A DNA stretch of 64,000 bases from Dromiciops gliroides (Eukaryota; Chordata; Mammalia; Microbiotheria; Microbiotheriidae), in contig NC_057861.1 of assembly GCF_019393635.1 (NCBI RefSeq), positions 76,391,327-76,455,326 of the forward strand. Direction: 5' to 3'. Under the pieces are notes generated by a model that ran no database searches, was not told the origin of the DNA, and saw nothing but the letters and a program-made list of their open reading frames with translations. Position 1 is the stretch's first letter. Every line of letters starts with the position of its first letter. Position numbers and translations under genes: made by a program. This document shows positions 38,640 through 51,101 of the stretch, piece after piece.

Positions 38640-39880
38640 AGGATAGAAACCCCAAAACCAAGTAATGTGAACAGAAAAGGGTTGAACTTATAGATTGAAT
38701 CAATTAATCAGTCAAAGGCATGGACTGGATATAGTGAGACCAGAAAAAATGTTAGAGTAGGAGGAAGCAGTACAACCTAGCTCTCCTCACAATTATTCCA
38801 ACAAAGATCTAGGAAAACCATAAGCTGTGTAGTGATCAGGAAATCTAAGGGAAAACCATATCATGTAATTTTTCCAGCCCAAAATCACAAATCTAGCCCA
38901 TATACAAGTGATTAAGGAAGTAATTATGGAACAGGGGTAGGCTAACATCTCTGTTGGTCTGACCCCAGAACTGAATTCACAGGAATAAGTGACCAAGGTA
39001 GGAGCTACATTACGGTTACTTTGAACCTGCAAAGCATTCCAGCTATCTGACAGACTGTGGCCAGTAGCAGTCTACTGGAGTTCCACCTAGGGGCAAGTAA
39101 GGGTATAAAAGCAAATAAACAAAAAATACTCCTATGACAGAGTTATTGTGGTCTCAAGACAAAGCCAGAAGAGAAAGATAACCCTAAAACCTCTATAAGC
39201 AAAGCCTCAAAGAAAAACAGCTAGGCCACAAGGTCAATTATGATTACTACAAGAAAGGAAGTAAAGATTTTAAGTAGAATTTAGAATTGTATTATAAATG
39301 AAAGAGCAAAGGGGAAAGAATTGGAAAAGAATCAAAAGTTTTAGAGGAAAGAGTTGGAAAGAGAATTAATAGCTTAATACAAATGGTACAAAACCTGCCC
39401 CAAGTAATAGACTCCATGAAAACTGGAATGTACCAAACAGAAGTTAATGATGCCATGAGACAGCAAGAAGTATCCAAAGTGAAAAGACTGTAAGAAATAG
39501 AAGAAAATGTAAGGTATCTAATGTTGCAACAAAGTATCCTGGAAAATAAATCAAGGATAGGTAAGAATCATTGACATACCTGAAAGTCATGATAAAAAAA
39601 GAATGTGGGAGGCAGCTAGGTGGTGCAGTGGATAAAGCATTGGCCCTGGATTCAGAATTGCCTGAGTTCAAATCTGGCCTCAGACACTTGACACTTACTA
39701 GCTGTGTGACCCTGGGCAAGTCACTTAACCCCTATTGCCTACAAAAAAAAAAAAAGAATGTGGGTATCATATATCTAGAAATCATAAAAGAAAACGGCAC
39801 CCAACTTACCAAAACAAGAGGCAAAGTGAAAAACAATCAATGCAGAATACACTGGGTGAGGGCTTGTGAACAACCATTTA
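38640..39880 (+). mobile_element. L1 or half-L1: 5' region and start of ORF1
   Basis: The stretch before 39250 resembles the L1 5' region. From about 39290 it follows marsupial ORF1 (gacagcaagaagtatccaaa, gaaatagaagaaaatgtaag, gacatacctgaaagtcatga), a coiled-coil-coding part. It carries stops and is dead. A SINE (39610-39755) splits it. Confidence 0.65.
39610..39755 (+). mobile_element. CORE-SINE nested in L1 ORF1
   Basis: Flanked by aaaaagaatgtggg on both sides (39596-39609 and to 39764). Confidence 0.92.
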
Positions 39881-40300
39881 GAAATCACAATCCCTTAAAA
39901 TTACTCCTAGAACTCTGTTTCTGGGGTCCCAACCTGCCAATGGGTATGAAAGTTGGAGAAGTAGTGTCAGAGGAAATGTTACATTGTAGGGGCTTTGTAC
40001 AGGACAAATTTGGGGCCCCCTGTTTTTGCAAAGACTGAATAAATTCATCCAGAACTCTCATTATTAGATTCCTCAGCCCCTTAGACTTACCCCCTCCCCA
40101 AACCTTGAGGGAAGAAGTAGTAGCTGCCCTCCAGGATCCCAACCTGCCAATGCTGTGGGCATTGGGAGAGTGAGCCCAGAGAGAGTGCTACAAAAGAAGC
40201 TGATAAACATTAGCACCCACTCAACAAGCCTTCTGAGGGAATAAGATTGGTCCTTCTTGGCTTCCTTTGCAGGACATCCCACCACCTATGTGTGGATGTA
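39880..40300. other. intergenic, with a repeated 16-mer
   Basis: tcccaacctgccaatg occurs at about 39928 and 40137, 209 bp apart, in otherwise unrecognised sequence. It may be a remnant of an element I cannot name. Confidence 0.35.
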
Positions 40301-40309
40301 TCCCAGAAT

Positions 40310-41645
40310 GGATCCCTGTCCTGAATATGCCTCTCTTCTCACTATAGTCTCTCTTGGTGACTTCAATTCCTGTAAGGACAATTATCTCCTCTATGCATAT
40401 GACTCCCAAATGTGCATATCCAGCCTTAATTTCTCCCCTCAACTCCAGTCCTTGCATCTCCATCTCCTGGATATCTCCCCCAGGATGGTCCATAAGATGT
40501 CTCAGACTCCAAAATGTACAAAACCAGACTCATTTTTTTTTTTTTGCCTAAACTAACCTTTTCTCCTAATTTGTCTTTTTCTGCCAAGGTCACCATCATT
40601 CTTCCAGTCATCCTCTTTATAAAACATGAGCCATCTCTGTGCTCTCATTCAACTACCATATTGAATCAGTTGCCAACCCTCATCAATAACACCTCCTCAA
40701 TATCTCTCCTACCTATCCCCTTCTCTCTATTCATACCACAGTCACCAAAGTCCACCTTTTCCACCTAGATTATTGTACTAGCATCCTAATTGATCTCCCT
40801 GCAGCTAGCATCTCTCTCCCCAATCCACCATCTGCACAGCTGCCAACTTGATATTTTGGTTTTTGTGGGTTGTTGTTTTTTTGTAGGGAAATGGGGGTTA
40901 AGTGACTTGCCTAGGGTCACACAGCTAGTAAGTGTCAAGTGTCTGAGGCCAGATTTGAACTCAGGTCCTCCTGAATCCAGGGCCGGTGCTTTATCCACTG
41001 TGCCACCTAGCTGCCCCTCAATTTGATATTTTGAAAGCACAGTTTGCCCATGTTCTTCATCTTCTCAAGAAACTTTACTGGCTTCCCATTGCCCGTAGGA
41101 TAAAATACACATTCAAATACCTTCACTAATTAACTATAGCCTGTATTTCTAGGCTACTTATATATTATTGCCCACAACCATCCTCCCAGTTACAGCTAAA
41201 AACCCAGGTATCATCCAGTGACTCTTTACTCTCATCCACAACATCCAAACAGTTGCCAAGTTGTTAATTCTATTTTCTCTAAATTCTTTGCCCATGCCCC
41301 TTCTTTCCATTGTTGATTTAAGTTTATCCACCTGAAGTTTAACAAGTCCATTCCTTTGCAAAGAATCTACTCCATATCTAAGAACTCTCTCTCTCCTTTA
41401 CCTGCCTCCCCTGGGAACCCTTGACACCCTTCAAGGCTCAGCTCAAGTGCAGCTTCCTTCCAGGAAACTTTCTGATTTCCCTAATTTTTAGTATTCTTCC
41501 TGAAATCACATGGCATTTATTTTGCATATAGCTCTACTTATCAATGGACTTACTGCATCCCCCAATGGAGGAGGAACTGTCTTTTACATCCTAGTATCTG
41601 GCACAGAGCAGGCAATTGCCAAATATTTGTTGGTTGATTGTTTCC
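40310..41645 (+). mobile_element. L2 LINE, 3' third
   Basis: Long sense L2: ctcctctatgcatatgactc, atctcctggatatctccccc, gattattgtactagcatcct, aattgatctccctgcagcta, ttactggcttcccattgccc, and the end cttttacatcctagtatctg with ttgttggttgattg. Split by an antisense SINE. Confidence 0.75.
40859..41018 (-). mobile_element. CORE-SINE nested in L2
   Basis: Flanks caacttgatattttg and caatttgatattttg (40844-40858, 41019-41033). Confidence 0.92.
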
Positions 41646-41687
41646 TGTTTCCTTTCTGAGGAAACAGAAATTTATTTAAATGCATCA

Positions 41688-41838
41688 TGGGGGCAGCTAG
41701 GGGGTGCAGTGGATAAAGCACCAGCCCTGGATTCAGGAGGACCTGAGTTCAAATCTGACCTCAGACACTTGACACTTACTAGTTGTGTGACCCTGGGCAA
41801 GTCACTTAACCCTCATTGCCCTGCAAAAATAAATAAAT
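41688..41838 (+). mobile_element. CORE-SINE
   Basis: Flanks aaatgcatca (41678-41687 and 41839-41848); tail (AAAT)n. Confidence 0.92.
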
Positions 41839-41919
41839 AAATGCATCAGGCCATGAAGTATATAAAAAAAGAAACACAACTTTGTGAACATTTAAAATGA
41901 TACAGATGTAACTAATTGA

Positions 41920-42066
41920 TTTTTTTTTTAGTGAGGCAATTGGGGTTAAGTGACTTGCTCAGGGTCACACAGCTAGTAAGTATTAAGTGTCTGAGGCTGG
42001 ATTTGAACTCAGGTACTCCTGACTCCAGGGCCGGTGCTCTATCCACTGTGCCACCTAAGCTGCCCC
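41920..42066 (-). mobile_element. CORE-SINE
   Basis: Antisense copy of the CCAATTGCCTCACT lineage with poly(T) at left and cctaagctgcccc head at right. Confidence 0.9.
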
Positions 42067-42600
42067 TGGAAACACATTTAAAAAAAATTTTTTTTTCTCT
42101 GACAATTCCTCAATCTGAAGTTTTGGGAGTTTTTTGACTGTTTTCTCTCACAACCTAGCTAATGTGGGAATGTTTTCCATGACTACTCATGTATAACTTA
42201 TTTTGAAATGCTTGAGTTCTAGTGGGTGGGGGGTGGGAATGGAGGAGGAAGAGAAGTTGGAACACAATTTTTAAAAAAAATTGATGTTAAAATTTGTTTT
42301 TACATATATTTTGGAAAATATAATTCTATTCAATAAAAAAAATGATACAGATGTGTGGATAAGGCCAGCTTTGGGGTACATTCAGCAGAACTGCCCAGTC
42401 TAGAAGTAGTGACATGTAGCTTTGCCTGTTTCCAAGCTAAGACATGCCATTTTGTCTAGCCTATATAACACACAGAAGTTCAGTCTCTGCCATAATTTCC
42501 ACATTGGATAGATTTGTCACAAAATGGTAAAACCCACACAAAATTGAAATGTTTACAGTACACAAAGTAAAATATACAATATATACTTTAGTTGGTTATA
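42067..42600. other. intergenic, L1-like 3' end part and unrecognised DNA
   Basis: About 42110-42350 contains gactgttttctctcacaac, ctcatgtataacttat and aataaaaaaaatg, which resembles an L1 3' untranslated end; the rest is unassigned. Confidence 0.4.
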
Positions 42601-42619
42601 AAGGAAGACTTCTTCCCCA

Positions 42620-42663
42620 AGGAAGGAAGGAAGGAAGGAAGGAAAGGAGGGAGGGAGGAAGGA
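42620..42663 (+). repeat. (GGAA)n microsatellite
   Basis: About ten GGAA-type units, partly ggga. It adjoins a MIR. Confidence 0.9.
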
Positions 42664-42905
42664 AACATTTGTTAAGTGCCTACTATGTGGTGAGCTAAAT
42701 GCTTTACACACATTATTTCATTTAATCCTCACAATAACCCCAGGAAGTGGGTGCTGTTATCATCCCCATTATGCAGGAAAGGAACTGAGACAAACACAGA
42801 TTAAAAAGCTTGCCCAGAGTCACACAGCTAGTAAGTATCTGAGGCCAAATTTAAATTCAGGCCTTCCTCACTCCAGGCCCAGCTCTCTATCCACTGTGCC
42901 ACCTA
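42664..42905 (-). mobile_element. MIR SINE
   Basis: Nearly full antisense MIR: gttaagtgcctactatgtgg, catttaatcctcacaataac, tatcatccccattatgcagg, gcccagagtcacacagctag, ctctctatccactgtgcc. Confidence 0.85.
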
Positions 42906-43456
42906 TCCAGCTGGAGGTTGGGGGAGAGAAAATGGTGTCATGACCTCAAAGAGTATGTGATTACCCAATCTGACAGTGGGAAGATAAGTACTAACCTGGG
43001 GATGGCCAATCATGTGATTTGTTTCCCCAACAACCATACCTGCTCTTATCTCTCAATCCTGTCCTTCCAATTTGCAAGCTCCCCACTTCTGATTCCAGTG
43101 TAGACTCCTCAGGGCAGTTATAACCACTTGTAGCAGAAGCTTTTATAACATGAAGGTTCCTGGAGGATGTATATTGTCAAATACTTTGGGGGATTTCTTA
43201 TATCCCTGACTTGTTGTCCCTACTTGGAAAATATGGAAGCTGCAAAATATGTCACCCAGGGTTTTGTTGTTGTCAGCAAGTCCCCTTGCAAGCACACAAT
43301 TTAAAAAACTTAAGGAAGAAAAGAAGAAGAAAAAGAAGAAATAATATAAAGGGTACAATAGTTGAACTGTTCTATTCCCACTTCCATATCTTTGGCACTT
43401 CACATATGGGAAAATGCAGGGTTGCTCCATGGCAGGTGTTAATATTTTATGAGTCC

Positions 43457-43575
43457 TTCTTCTTCTTCTTCTTCTTCTTCTTCTTCTTCTTCTTCTTCTT
43501 CTTCTTCTTCTTCTTCTTCTTCTTCTTCTTCTTCTCCTCCTCCTCCTTCTCCTCCTCCTCCCCCTCCTCTTTCTT
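43457..43575 (+). repeat. (TTC)n / (CTC)n array
   Basis: About 26 TTC triplets followed by ctcctc-rich sequence. The frames through it code only for serine or phenylalanine runs. Confidence 0.97.
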
Positions 43576-44159
43576 CTTCATCTCTAAATCCCCTAATTCA
43601 CCCTCCCTTTTATCAGTCCCCCTTCTCTTATCCCCTTCCCCTCCTACTTTCCTAGTGGGTAAGATAGATTTCTATACCTAACTGAGTGTATATGTTATTC
43701 CTTCTTTGAGCCAATTCTGATGAGATTAAGGCTCAAGTTCTCTTCCCACTCCCATTATTTCCATCTTCCCCTCCACTGTAAAAGCTCTTTCCTGTTTCTT
43801 TTATGTGAAATAATTTACCTCATTCTGCTTCTCCCTTTCCCCTTCTCCCAGTACATTCCTCTTTCTCACTCCTTAATTTTCTTTTTTTAGATATCATTCC
43901 ATCATGTTCAATTGACAATAGTGTCCTCTGTCTATGCATATTTCTTTTACCTGCCCTAATGATGAAAAAGTTCTTAGGAGTTGCAAGTATCACCTTCCTG
44001 TGTAGAAATGTAAACAGTTGAACCTTATTGGATCCCTTATTATTTCTCTTTCCTGTTTATCTTTTTATGCTTTTCTTGAGTCTTATATTTTCATCAGGAA
44101 TACTCAAAAATTCTCTATATCATTGAATATCCATTTTCCCCCTAAAGAATTATACTCAG

Positions 44160-44310
44160 GGGCAGTTAGGTGGCCTCAGTGGATAGAGCACTGGCCCTGG
44201 AGTCAGGAGTACCTGAGTTCAAATCTGGCCTCAGACACTTAACACTTACTAGCTGTGTGACCCTGGGCAAGTCACTTAACCCCGATTGCCTCGCTAAAAA
44301 AAAAAAAAAA
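44160..44310 (+). mobile_element. CORE-SINE nested in L1
   Basis: Perfect 16-bp duplication aaagaattatactcag (44144-44159 and 44311-44326). Confidence 0.95.
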
Positions 44311-44845
44311 AAAGAATTATACTCAGTTTTGTTAGATAGGTAATTCTTGGTTGTAATCCTAGCTCTTTTGCTCTCTGGAATATCATAGTCTAAGCCCTCT
44401 CTGATCCTTTAATGTAGAAGCTGCCAATTGTGTTATCCTGACTATGGCTCCACAATAATTTGAAGTGTTTCTCTCTGGTTACCTGCAATATTTTCTTCTT
44501 GACCTGGAAGTTCTGGAATTTGACTATAATATTCCTGCATGTTTCCATTTGGGGATCTCTTTCAGGAGCTGAGTGGTACATGATTTTCATTTCTATTTTA
44601 CCTTCGGGTTCTAGGATATCAGGACAGTTTTCCTTGATAATTCCTTGAAAAAATTATGGCCAGGCTCTTTTTTCCCTTACGACTTTCAGATAGTACAGTA
44701 ATTCTTAAATTATCTCTCCTAAATCTATTTTCCAGGTCTGATGTTATTCCAATGAAATATTTCATATTTTCTTCTATTTTTTCATTCTTTTGACTGTTTT
44801 ATTGTTTACTAATGTGTGATAGAGTCATTAGCTCTCATTTGCCCA

Positions 44846-44985
44846 ATCCTTTTTTTTGTGTGTGTGTGAAGCAATTGGGATTAAGTGACTTGCCCAGGGT
44901 CACACAGCTAGTAAGTGTTAAGTGTCTGAGGCCGGATTTGAACCCAGGTACTCCTGACTCTAGGGCTGGTGCTCTATCCACTGCG
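44846..44985 (-). mobile_element. CORE-SINE nested in L1
   Basis: Perfect 12-bp duplication ctcatttgccca (44834-44845 and 44986-44997); the tail is TG-rich. Confidence 0.93.
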
Positions 44986-45299
44986 CTCATTTGCCCAGTT
45001 CTAATTTTTAAGTAATTATTTTCTTCGATAAACTTTTGTACCTCCTTTTCCACTTGGCCAATTTTACTTTTTAAGGAGTTCTTCTCTTCACTGGATTTTG
45101 TGCCTATTTTACCATTTGGTCAATTCTGTGTTTTAAGGTGGTGTTTTCTTTAGCATTTTTTTGCATCTCCTTTACTAAGCTTTTTACTTTTTTCATTATT
45201 TTCTTGCATCACTCATTTCTTTTCCCAATTTTTCCTCTACCTCTCTTATTTGATTTTTTTCTTATTTGATTTTTGAAATTCTTTTTTAGTTCTTTCAGG

Positions 45300-45400
45300 A
45301 AAATATATGTATGTATATATGTACATATGTGTATATGTATGTATATAGATATGTATATGTATATATGTGTATATGAATGGATAGATAGATAGATAGATAA
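45300..45400 (+). repeat. TATG/TA-rich simple repeat
   Basis: Runs of tatgtata, tgtatatg and a gatagatagata end, expanded within the L1 ORF1 region. Confidence 0.85.
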
Positions 45401-46235
45401 CCTGAGACCTGTTTTGACTTTATTGTTTAGCGGATTTGATTTTATTATTGTCTGAGTTTGTGATTTGAGCTTTCCTGTTACCATAGTAACTTTCTTTGGT
45501 CAGGTTCTTTTGTCATTGTTGTTTGCTCATTTTTCTAGGCTATTTCTTGGCTTTTAACTCTATGTTAGAGTGGGGCTGTGCTCCCAGGGTGGAGGGAGAA
45601 CTGTCCTAAATTTCAAGCTTTTCTTGCTGCTGCTCTCAGACCTAGTTCTGGAGCTCTGTAAGTTTCCAGTTCATCCCAGGTGGTGTGATCTAAGGAAAGG
45701 TGTGATCGCTACTCTTCTGGCCTATGCTCTGATCTGTGAGTGATCACAAGCACACTTCTTAGCCCTAGAACTGTGACCAGGGTCCCCACTCCTCCATGGC
45801 TGCAAGCTCTGGTGTGCTAGTGCTCCTCCTCACCCTGGGACTATGACCCAGACCCACATATGGACAATGCAACAGAATCCTTCAGCCAATGTCACAAAGG
45901 GATTCCTATAATCTTCTGACGAGTTGTCCAACCCTCTTACTGTCTGTGGGATGAGAGTTCTGCAAGCAACTGCTGCCACCATTGACTCAGTCACCCCCTA
46001 AGGACTATTGCTGGTTTGTTGGGGCTCAGCCTGTGCATTCCATTCTCACCCTGGTGTGATAGACCTTTCCTGCCAACCTTATAGGTTATCTTGGGCTGGA
46101 AAATTGTTTCATTCCATCCTTTTGTGGGTTCTGCTGTTCCAGAATTTGAGGTTTTATTTTAAATGGTTTGAAGGGAATCTGAGAGAGCTCAGGTGAGTCC
46201 CTGCCTCCCCTCCCATCTTGGCTCTGTCCCCACAT

Positions 46236-46745
46236 ATGATCTTTTAAATATGTTGTATCCTCTTTGCTAATATTTCATTTAAATTTTTTGCATTGATAAC
46301 CGTTGGAGATATTGTTCTATAGATTTCTTTCTCTGCTTTGTCTCTTCCTGGTTGTGTCAAGACCATGTTTGGAGTTTGGTGGGATCCTTTCTGTGAGAAG
46401 ACCAGTATTTCCCTCATGTAGCTTTTTTCCTCCCACCCTAAAAAATAGGGAGTCTTTTACCTAAAGGAGAACAAAACTGCCCCTATGACCTTTCTGGCTT
46501 TCGTTTTCCTGATACCTGATTCCTGATCATCTAGGGGTATAAAAAAGCCCAGTCATATAAAGCTTAGGCTTCTGAGACTTGGAGACCACTGAAGTCACCA
46601 TAACCTGATGACCTATGAATCACATGCATTTCCTTAAGGGGACAAGAGAGGCCATATTATCAAAGCTGAAGATAAGTGCCACTGCCTTGTTGCACATCCT
46701 TGCTGTGTTAGATGGAATAAAAAGCAGCCTTAAAAATTATACCTA
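46236..46745 (+). other. intergenic, possible LTR-like sequence
   Basis: A TATA-like ggtataaaaaagcc near 46537 and an ggaataaaaagcagcc near 46715 are spaced as in an LTR. No TG..CA boundaries or target duplication were found, so the call stays tentative. Confidence 0.3.
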
Positions 46746-46747
46746 AG

Positions 46748-46887
46748 AGGGGGCAGCTAGGTGGCGCAGTGGATAAAGCACTGGCCCTGGATTCAGGAGG
46801 ACCTGAGTTCAAATCCAGACTCAGACACTTGACACCAGCTGTGTGACCCTGGGCAAGTCACTTAACCCTCATTGCCCCGCTCCCCCC
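46748..46887 (+). mobile_element. CORE-SINE
   Basis: Flanks aaaaattatacc and aaaaatgatacc; the tail is C/A-rich rather than pure A. Confidence 0.9.
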
Positions 46888-46899
46888 AAAAATGATACC

Positions 46900-47525
46900 C
46901 ATTTTGTACATTGTACTCCTTTAGTGGAAGGGATCTTGCTAGTCATTTTTAGGAAACCTTAGACATAAGCCATACCTAAAATTTCTAAGCTTTGTCTTGA
47001 AAATTTTCTTCAGAGTTCTACTTTGGGAGGGGAGTATTAAAAGTCACAGTTGGTGAGAGAAGGCTGATTTTCCTCCTTTAGGGACAGGTATCCCCCAGAA
47101 ATCTAGGTTCTGTGTGAGTCAGAGCATCTTATAGAATGGGACCCTAAAAGTCACATATAAAAAATATTAAATGAAAGAAGACATGTGTGGATGAACTATG
47201 ATTGTAGGCTCTACCAGAAGTATCCTGACCTCTAGAATTTTAACACTGTATTCTATTTCATTCACTCTCACTTCAGTAAATGCATTTAGCTGAATGGTCC
47301 AGTAATTAGAGTGCTGAGCCTGAAGTCAGGAGGACCCAGTTTAAATCCAGTCTCAGGTATAACTAAAATGACTTAACAACAACAATGTTGTATTAGACTT
47401 TTACTTATTTTGTTAATCCAATTACATTTTCATGTGGTTCGAGCTGCACTAATAAGGTCCTGACTTTTTGTAGTACCCCCTAATTACATGGACCTATATT
47501 TCCACATGGGCATGGAGCAGGTGTA
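46900..47525. other. intergenic with one old SINE remnant
   Basis: About 47285-47390 is a decayed CORE-SINE or MAR1 head (gtgctgagcctgaagtcagg, aggacccagtttaaatcc). The rest is unrecognised. Confidence 0.45.
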
Positions 47526-47529
47526 TTTC

Positions 47530-48183
47530 TTTTTTTTATTACATTTAATTTTATTTTCAGTTATAAATTATCTCCCTCCTCTCTCCCCATTGACAAAGCA
47601 AGAAAAATGAAACCTCTTATGAACATGTATAATAAAACCAAACAAATATATACATCAGTCATGTCCAAAAAGAATATGCCTCAGGGGGCAGCTAGGTGGC
47701 TCAGTAAATAAAGCACAGGCCCTAGATTCAGGAGAACCTGAGTTCAAATCAAACCTCAGACACTTGACACTAGCTGTGTGACTCTGGGCAAGTCATTTAA
47801 CCCTCATTGCCCCGCAAAAACATAAATAAATCAAATAAAAAATAATAATATACCTCAGTCTGTACTCTGAATCAGTTAGTTCTCTGTCTGAAGGTTGGTA
47901 GCATATTTCATCATGAGTCCTTTGAAATTATAGTTGCCCATCATGTTGATCAGAGTTCCTAAGTCTTTATAATATTATTATATAAATTGTTTTCCCATTC
48001 TGCTCACCTCTCTTTGCCCATCCCCCAGTTGATGGGCACTCCCTCAGTTTTCAATTCTTTGCTACCACAAAAAAGAGCCTCCATAAATATTTCCTGGATC
48101 ACAATTTTTCTCTCTTCTTCAATATATGAATCCTGTTCCTCTTTCTTTGATCTCTTTGATATATGGACCTATTGGTGGTATCT
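47530..48183 (-). mobile_element. L1 LINE 3' end
   Basis: Antisense L1 3' region, more diverged than the copies at 5675 and 23781: tcatgagtcctttgaaatta, cccagttgatgggcactccc, ttctttgctaccacaaaaa, ctattggtggtatctt. Split by the SINE at 47685. Confidence 0.75.
47685..47846 (+). mobile_element. CORE-SINE nested in L1
   Basis: Flanks aatatgcctcag and aatatacctcag (47673-47684, 47847-47858). Confidence 0.92.
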
Positions 48184-50757
48184 TCAGCCCACCCCCTAGT
48201 GCCTTGTGCCTTTCATCTCCTACTGGGCTCTGTATGTCCCCTAAGAAAAGGATGCAAGAAACCAGGTCAGGCATCTTCCATTGACCCCCCAAAGGACTTC
48301 TCCCTGCTCAGAGAGTTCAATACTTCTGGCCACGCCCCATTGCTAGACCCCTCAGGTGAGAAAACCTCATACTGCTGTTAAGGGTTAAAATTCTAGCTAA
48401 ACTGTCTAAAATATCTAATGAGTGGTCGCCAATAAATTATAAGCTTTAGCAAGAGTTAGACTTTTAAGCATTTATTAAGGAGAATAAGAATTTGGCAAAG
48501 AGAGAGAGAAAGGCCTAGATTTCTATCTATTAAAGGGAGAGCACATTTTTAGCTCCCTTCTCCGCCAGCGTCCTCAGGAAAGAGCCCCAGAGTCCGCGCC
48601 AGTCTCTTCCTTCCTCCTCCCACTAGTCCGCGTCACTTCCTCCCGCCAAAGAAAAGACTCCTGGTCTTGCCCTCAAAGACCTTCGCTTCATGGGCAGAAC
48701 TTTTCTACAGTAAGTATCCAGCAGGTGGCGTCATTCCAATCGTTACACTGCAGGAACATCTTGTGCTCTCCACCTCCAGCTGGAAGCAGCGTGTCCCCTG
48801 AGGGAAGGTCCAAAGGGGCTAGGCCATGCATCTTCCATTTGCCCCAAAGCAACCACTTCCATCTGTGCCAACATAAGACAACTTCCACCTCCTGCTCCCA
48901 ACCAAATCTCCCAACTGGGATGTGGAGAACCTCCAGTACAAAGGACAACCTCCCCTTTTGCCTTCATCTCCTGCTATACCTGTTCCTTGAGGGAAAAGGA
49001 AGAGGAAAACTGGTTGGAAACAGGCATTCTTTCTCCTGCTGTTCAAGTTTGACTCCCATTCCTAGCTGTGCCCTTTTGCTGCCTAATCTCCAGCCTTTGG
49101 AGGGATGAGGAGTTTTGAAGCAGGGCCTCCCACCTGACCATCTGACTATGTGCATCCCATCTGATACTGCTCTTGACTCCAGCCCAATCTCCAACTTCCA
49201 CTGGGTAGAAGAGTGGTACCCTCCACTCAGTGATGAGTATTCTCACACCTGGATATATCTTTCATATCCCCATTACTCTGAATTCCTGTAGATCATCATC
49301 AAAACCCCATTCTTCACCCCACCACCCAATTCCTTATTCCCATCCCTTTCAATCCTCCCCCCACCCCCAAACAATTTCAATCTAACTCTACCCAGCCCAG
49401 CCGCTGTGCCCTATGGAGTACCTGTTCCATAAGCAACAACTTCCCTTCATCTTAAGTCTTTTCTTCTCCCACTCCTTCCATCTACTGGCTCTTACTGAAA
49501 CCTAGCTCCCTGATGATAACATAGCCACCCCCAACCCCTTTCCAGTATTGACTACACCCTCACTCATTCTTTCTTCCACTAGATGGAGTTGGGAATACTT
49601 CTTGCTCCCCATTGCCACTTTCAGGTCCAATTCCTACCTCCATCACTCAATATCCTCTCTTCCTTTGAAACTCATGCTAGTCATATATAACATGCAATCA
49701 AAAATCCTGGTAGCTATTGTCTACAAACCCCGAGGTCACTTCTTTTCGTTCCTCAATGAGTTTGCTACCTAGCTCACAATTTTTCTCTTCTCCTCAATCC
49801 CTGGCCTTATACTAGGGGGTTTCAACATACATATTGACTCTCCCTCAAATATCCTAACCATTTAATTCCTCATCCTACTCACTTCCCATGAGTTACTCTT
49901 CCACCCTACCTCAGCCACACACAAGATGGTCATATCCTTGATCCTGCCATCATCCACAAATGTCGCACCTCTATGTTCAAGAATTCTGAAATCCCCTTAT
50001 CTGAACATAATCTATTTGCTTTTCACCTCTCCTGCCTTCCCTTACAAAACCCACTTCTTCAGCTGTACCATGACCTCAAATACCTTGACTGCTTAATTTT
50101 CTCTCAGGCCATCTCCTTTACACTAGCCATTTTCTCCTCCCCATCTTGACCCCTTGCTGAACCAATTCAATTTTATACTGTTCTCCTCTCTTGAATCCCT
50201 TATTATGTCACTAGTTACACTAGCCAAGCCTCAGCCTCTGACTCCCCCACTGTTGATTCCCCCACCCCAACCATTTTTCACCTTTGCTCCAACACACATG
50301 CTACTGAGCAAAGATAGAGAAAATCACTCAACTCTTCTGACTGTGTCCAATACAAATTTATATTACAGAACTTCAACTGGGCCATCATTGCTTCTAGGCA
50401 ATCCTACTATACTTCCCTTGTCAATTTACCTTATTCCACAACACACAGTTCTTCTAAACCTTTTCATCCCTCTTCAAACCTCTCATGACTCTCCTTCCCA
50501 CCATTGTCTCAGCTAAGATTCTTGCCTCATATTTTACATTAAAATTAAAGCCATTCGCCTCTTCTTCCCTCTTTCTCAAATCCTATCACTCAGATGCCTT
50601 ATGCAATTATCTCTTTCTTCATTCCTATCTCCCATGATGAAGTGGCTTTACTCCTTGCAAAGGTTAACCCCCTATTTGTTCAAGTTATCCCATTCCATCC
50701 CTTCTCCTCCAATAGATTGCCCTGTCTGTCATCCCCACTCTATCACTTGTTTTCTTT
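48184..50757 (+). mobile_element. L2 LINE, 5' part through endonuclease region
   Basis: Sense L2-like copy. The endonuclease motif is still legible as tactggctcttactgaaacc (LTETW-type) at about 49482, with a gatgataacatagcc segment after it, followed by diverged protein-like sequence to about 50757. Many stops and frameshifts. The solo LTR at 48376-48747 lies inside it. Confidence 0.65.
48376..48747 (-). repeat. solo LTR of a class I ERV
   Basis: Minus-strand TG..CA ends: tgtaacgattggaatgacg at 48747 and ttaacccttaaca at 48376. It is flanked by a 4-bp duplication CTGC (48372-48375 and 48748-48751), the size expected of class I elements. Its last part (aataaatgcttaa, gctaaagctt, ggcgaccactcattagat) is related to the LTR at 9411-9825. 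No internal viral sequence remains, as after LTR-LTR recombination. It is younger than the L2 it interrupts. Confidence 0.88.
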
Positions 50758-51101
50758 TCCTTTTTTTTTTTTTAATAAATCTGGGGCCAAATTTATTTAA
50801 GGATAGTAGAGTTACAGATGACCAGGCCTCAGGTGACAAATGAATCATCTCATTGGTTCTCTCACTTCTTTCCAGGATAAGAAATACCTTATCTTGACTG
50901 TGGGAATCCCAAAATATATACAAGGCAATTTGGAAAGAGAGAAATTGTGGGTGGTTTGTAACTGTCCCTGTATAAAGCACTGGTTGGTTGCCTTCAGGTT
51001 GAGCTCACACTGGGTTCCCTGGCATAGTTCATCTCCAGTCTCTGACAGTATTTCTTGTGCAGTTCTGGATTGGATAGAATAGTTTACTCTTGTTTCTTTT
51101 C
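50758..51101 (-). pseudogene. possible retrocopy of an unidentified transcript
   Basis: On the minus strand an AATAAA (50792-50797) stands about 20 nt before a long poly(A) (plus-strand T run 50758-50773). Similar flanks cttgttttcttttc (50746-50759) and cttgtttcttttc (51089-51101) could be a target duplication. I cannot identify the parent; one minus-strand stretch reads NPELHKKYCQRLEMNYA. A LINE 3' end is an alternative. Confidence 0.4.

Larger units (their letters stand above)
43640..46235 (-). mobile_element. L1 or half-L1: 5' UTR, ORF1 and following spacer
   Basis: Read on the minus strand the element starts near 46235 (ggggacagagccaagatggg), runs through a 5' region to about 45560, then ORF1 (about 45500-44020; antisense phrases cttgacctggaagttctgga, gaatatcatagtctaag), then the spacer found also at 19096. 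It carries a nearly complete 5' end, unusual for L1 copies. ORF1 has breaks. SINEs at 44160-44310 and 44846-44985 are nested. The left side dissolves into the TTC array. Confidence 0.7.

Noticed and set aside
43211-43681. Plus-strand frames with long serine or phenylalanine runs
   Set aside because: Products of the (TTC)n array, not coding.
46380-46745. Candidate LTR with TATA-like and AATAAA signals
   Set aside because: No TG..CA boundaries, target duplication or related copy in the window; left as a tentative note only.
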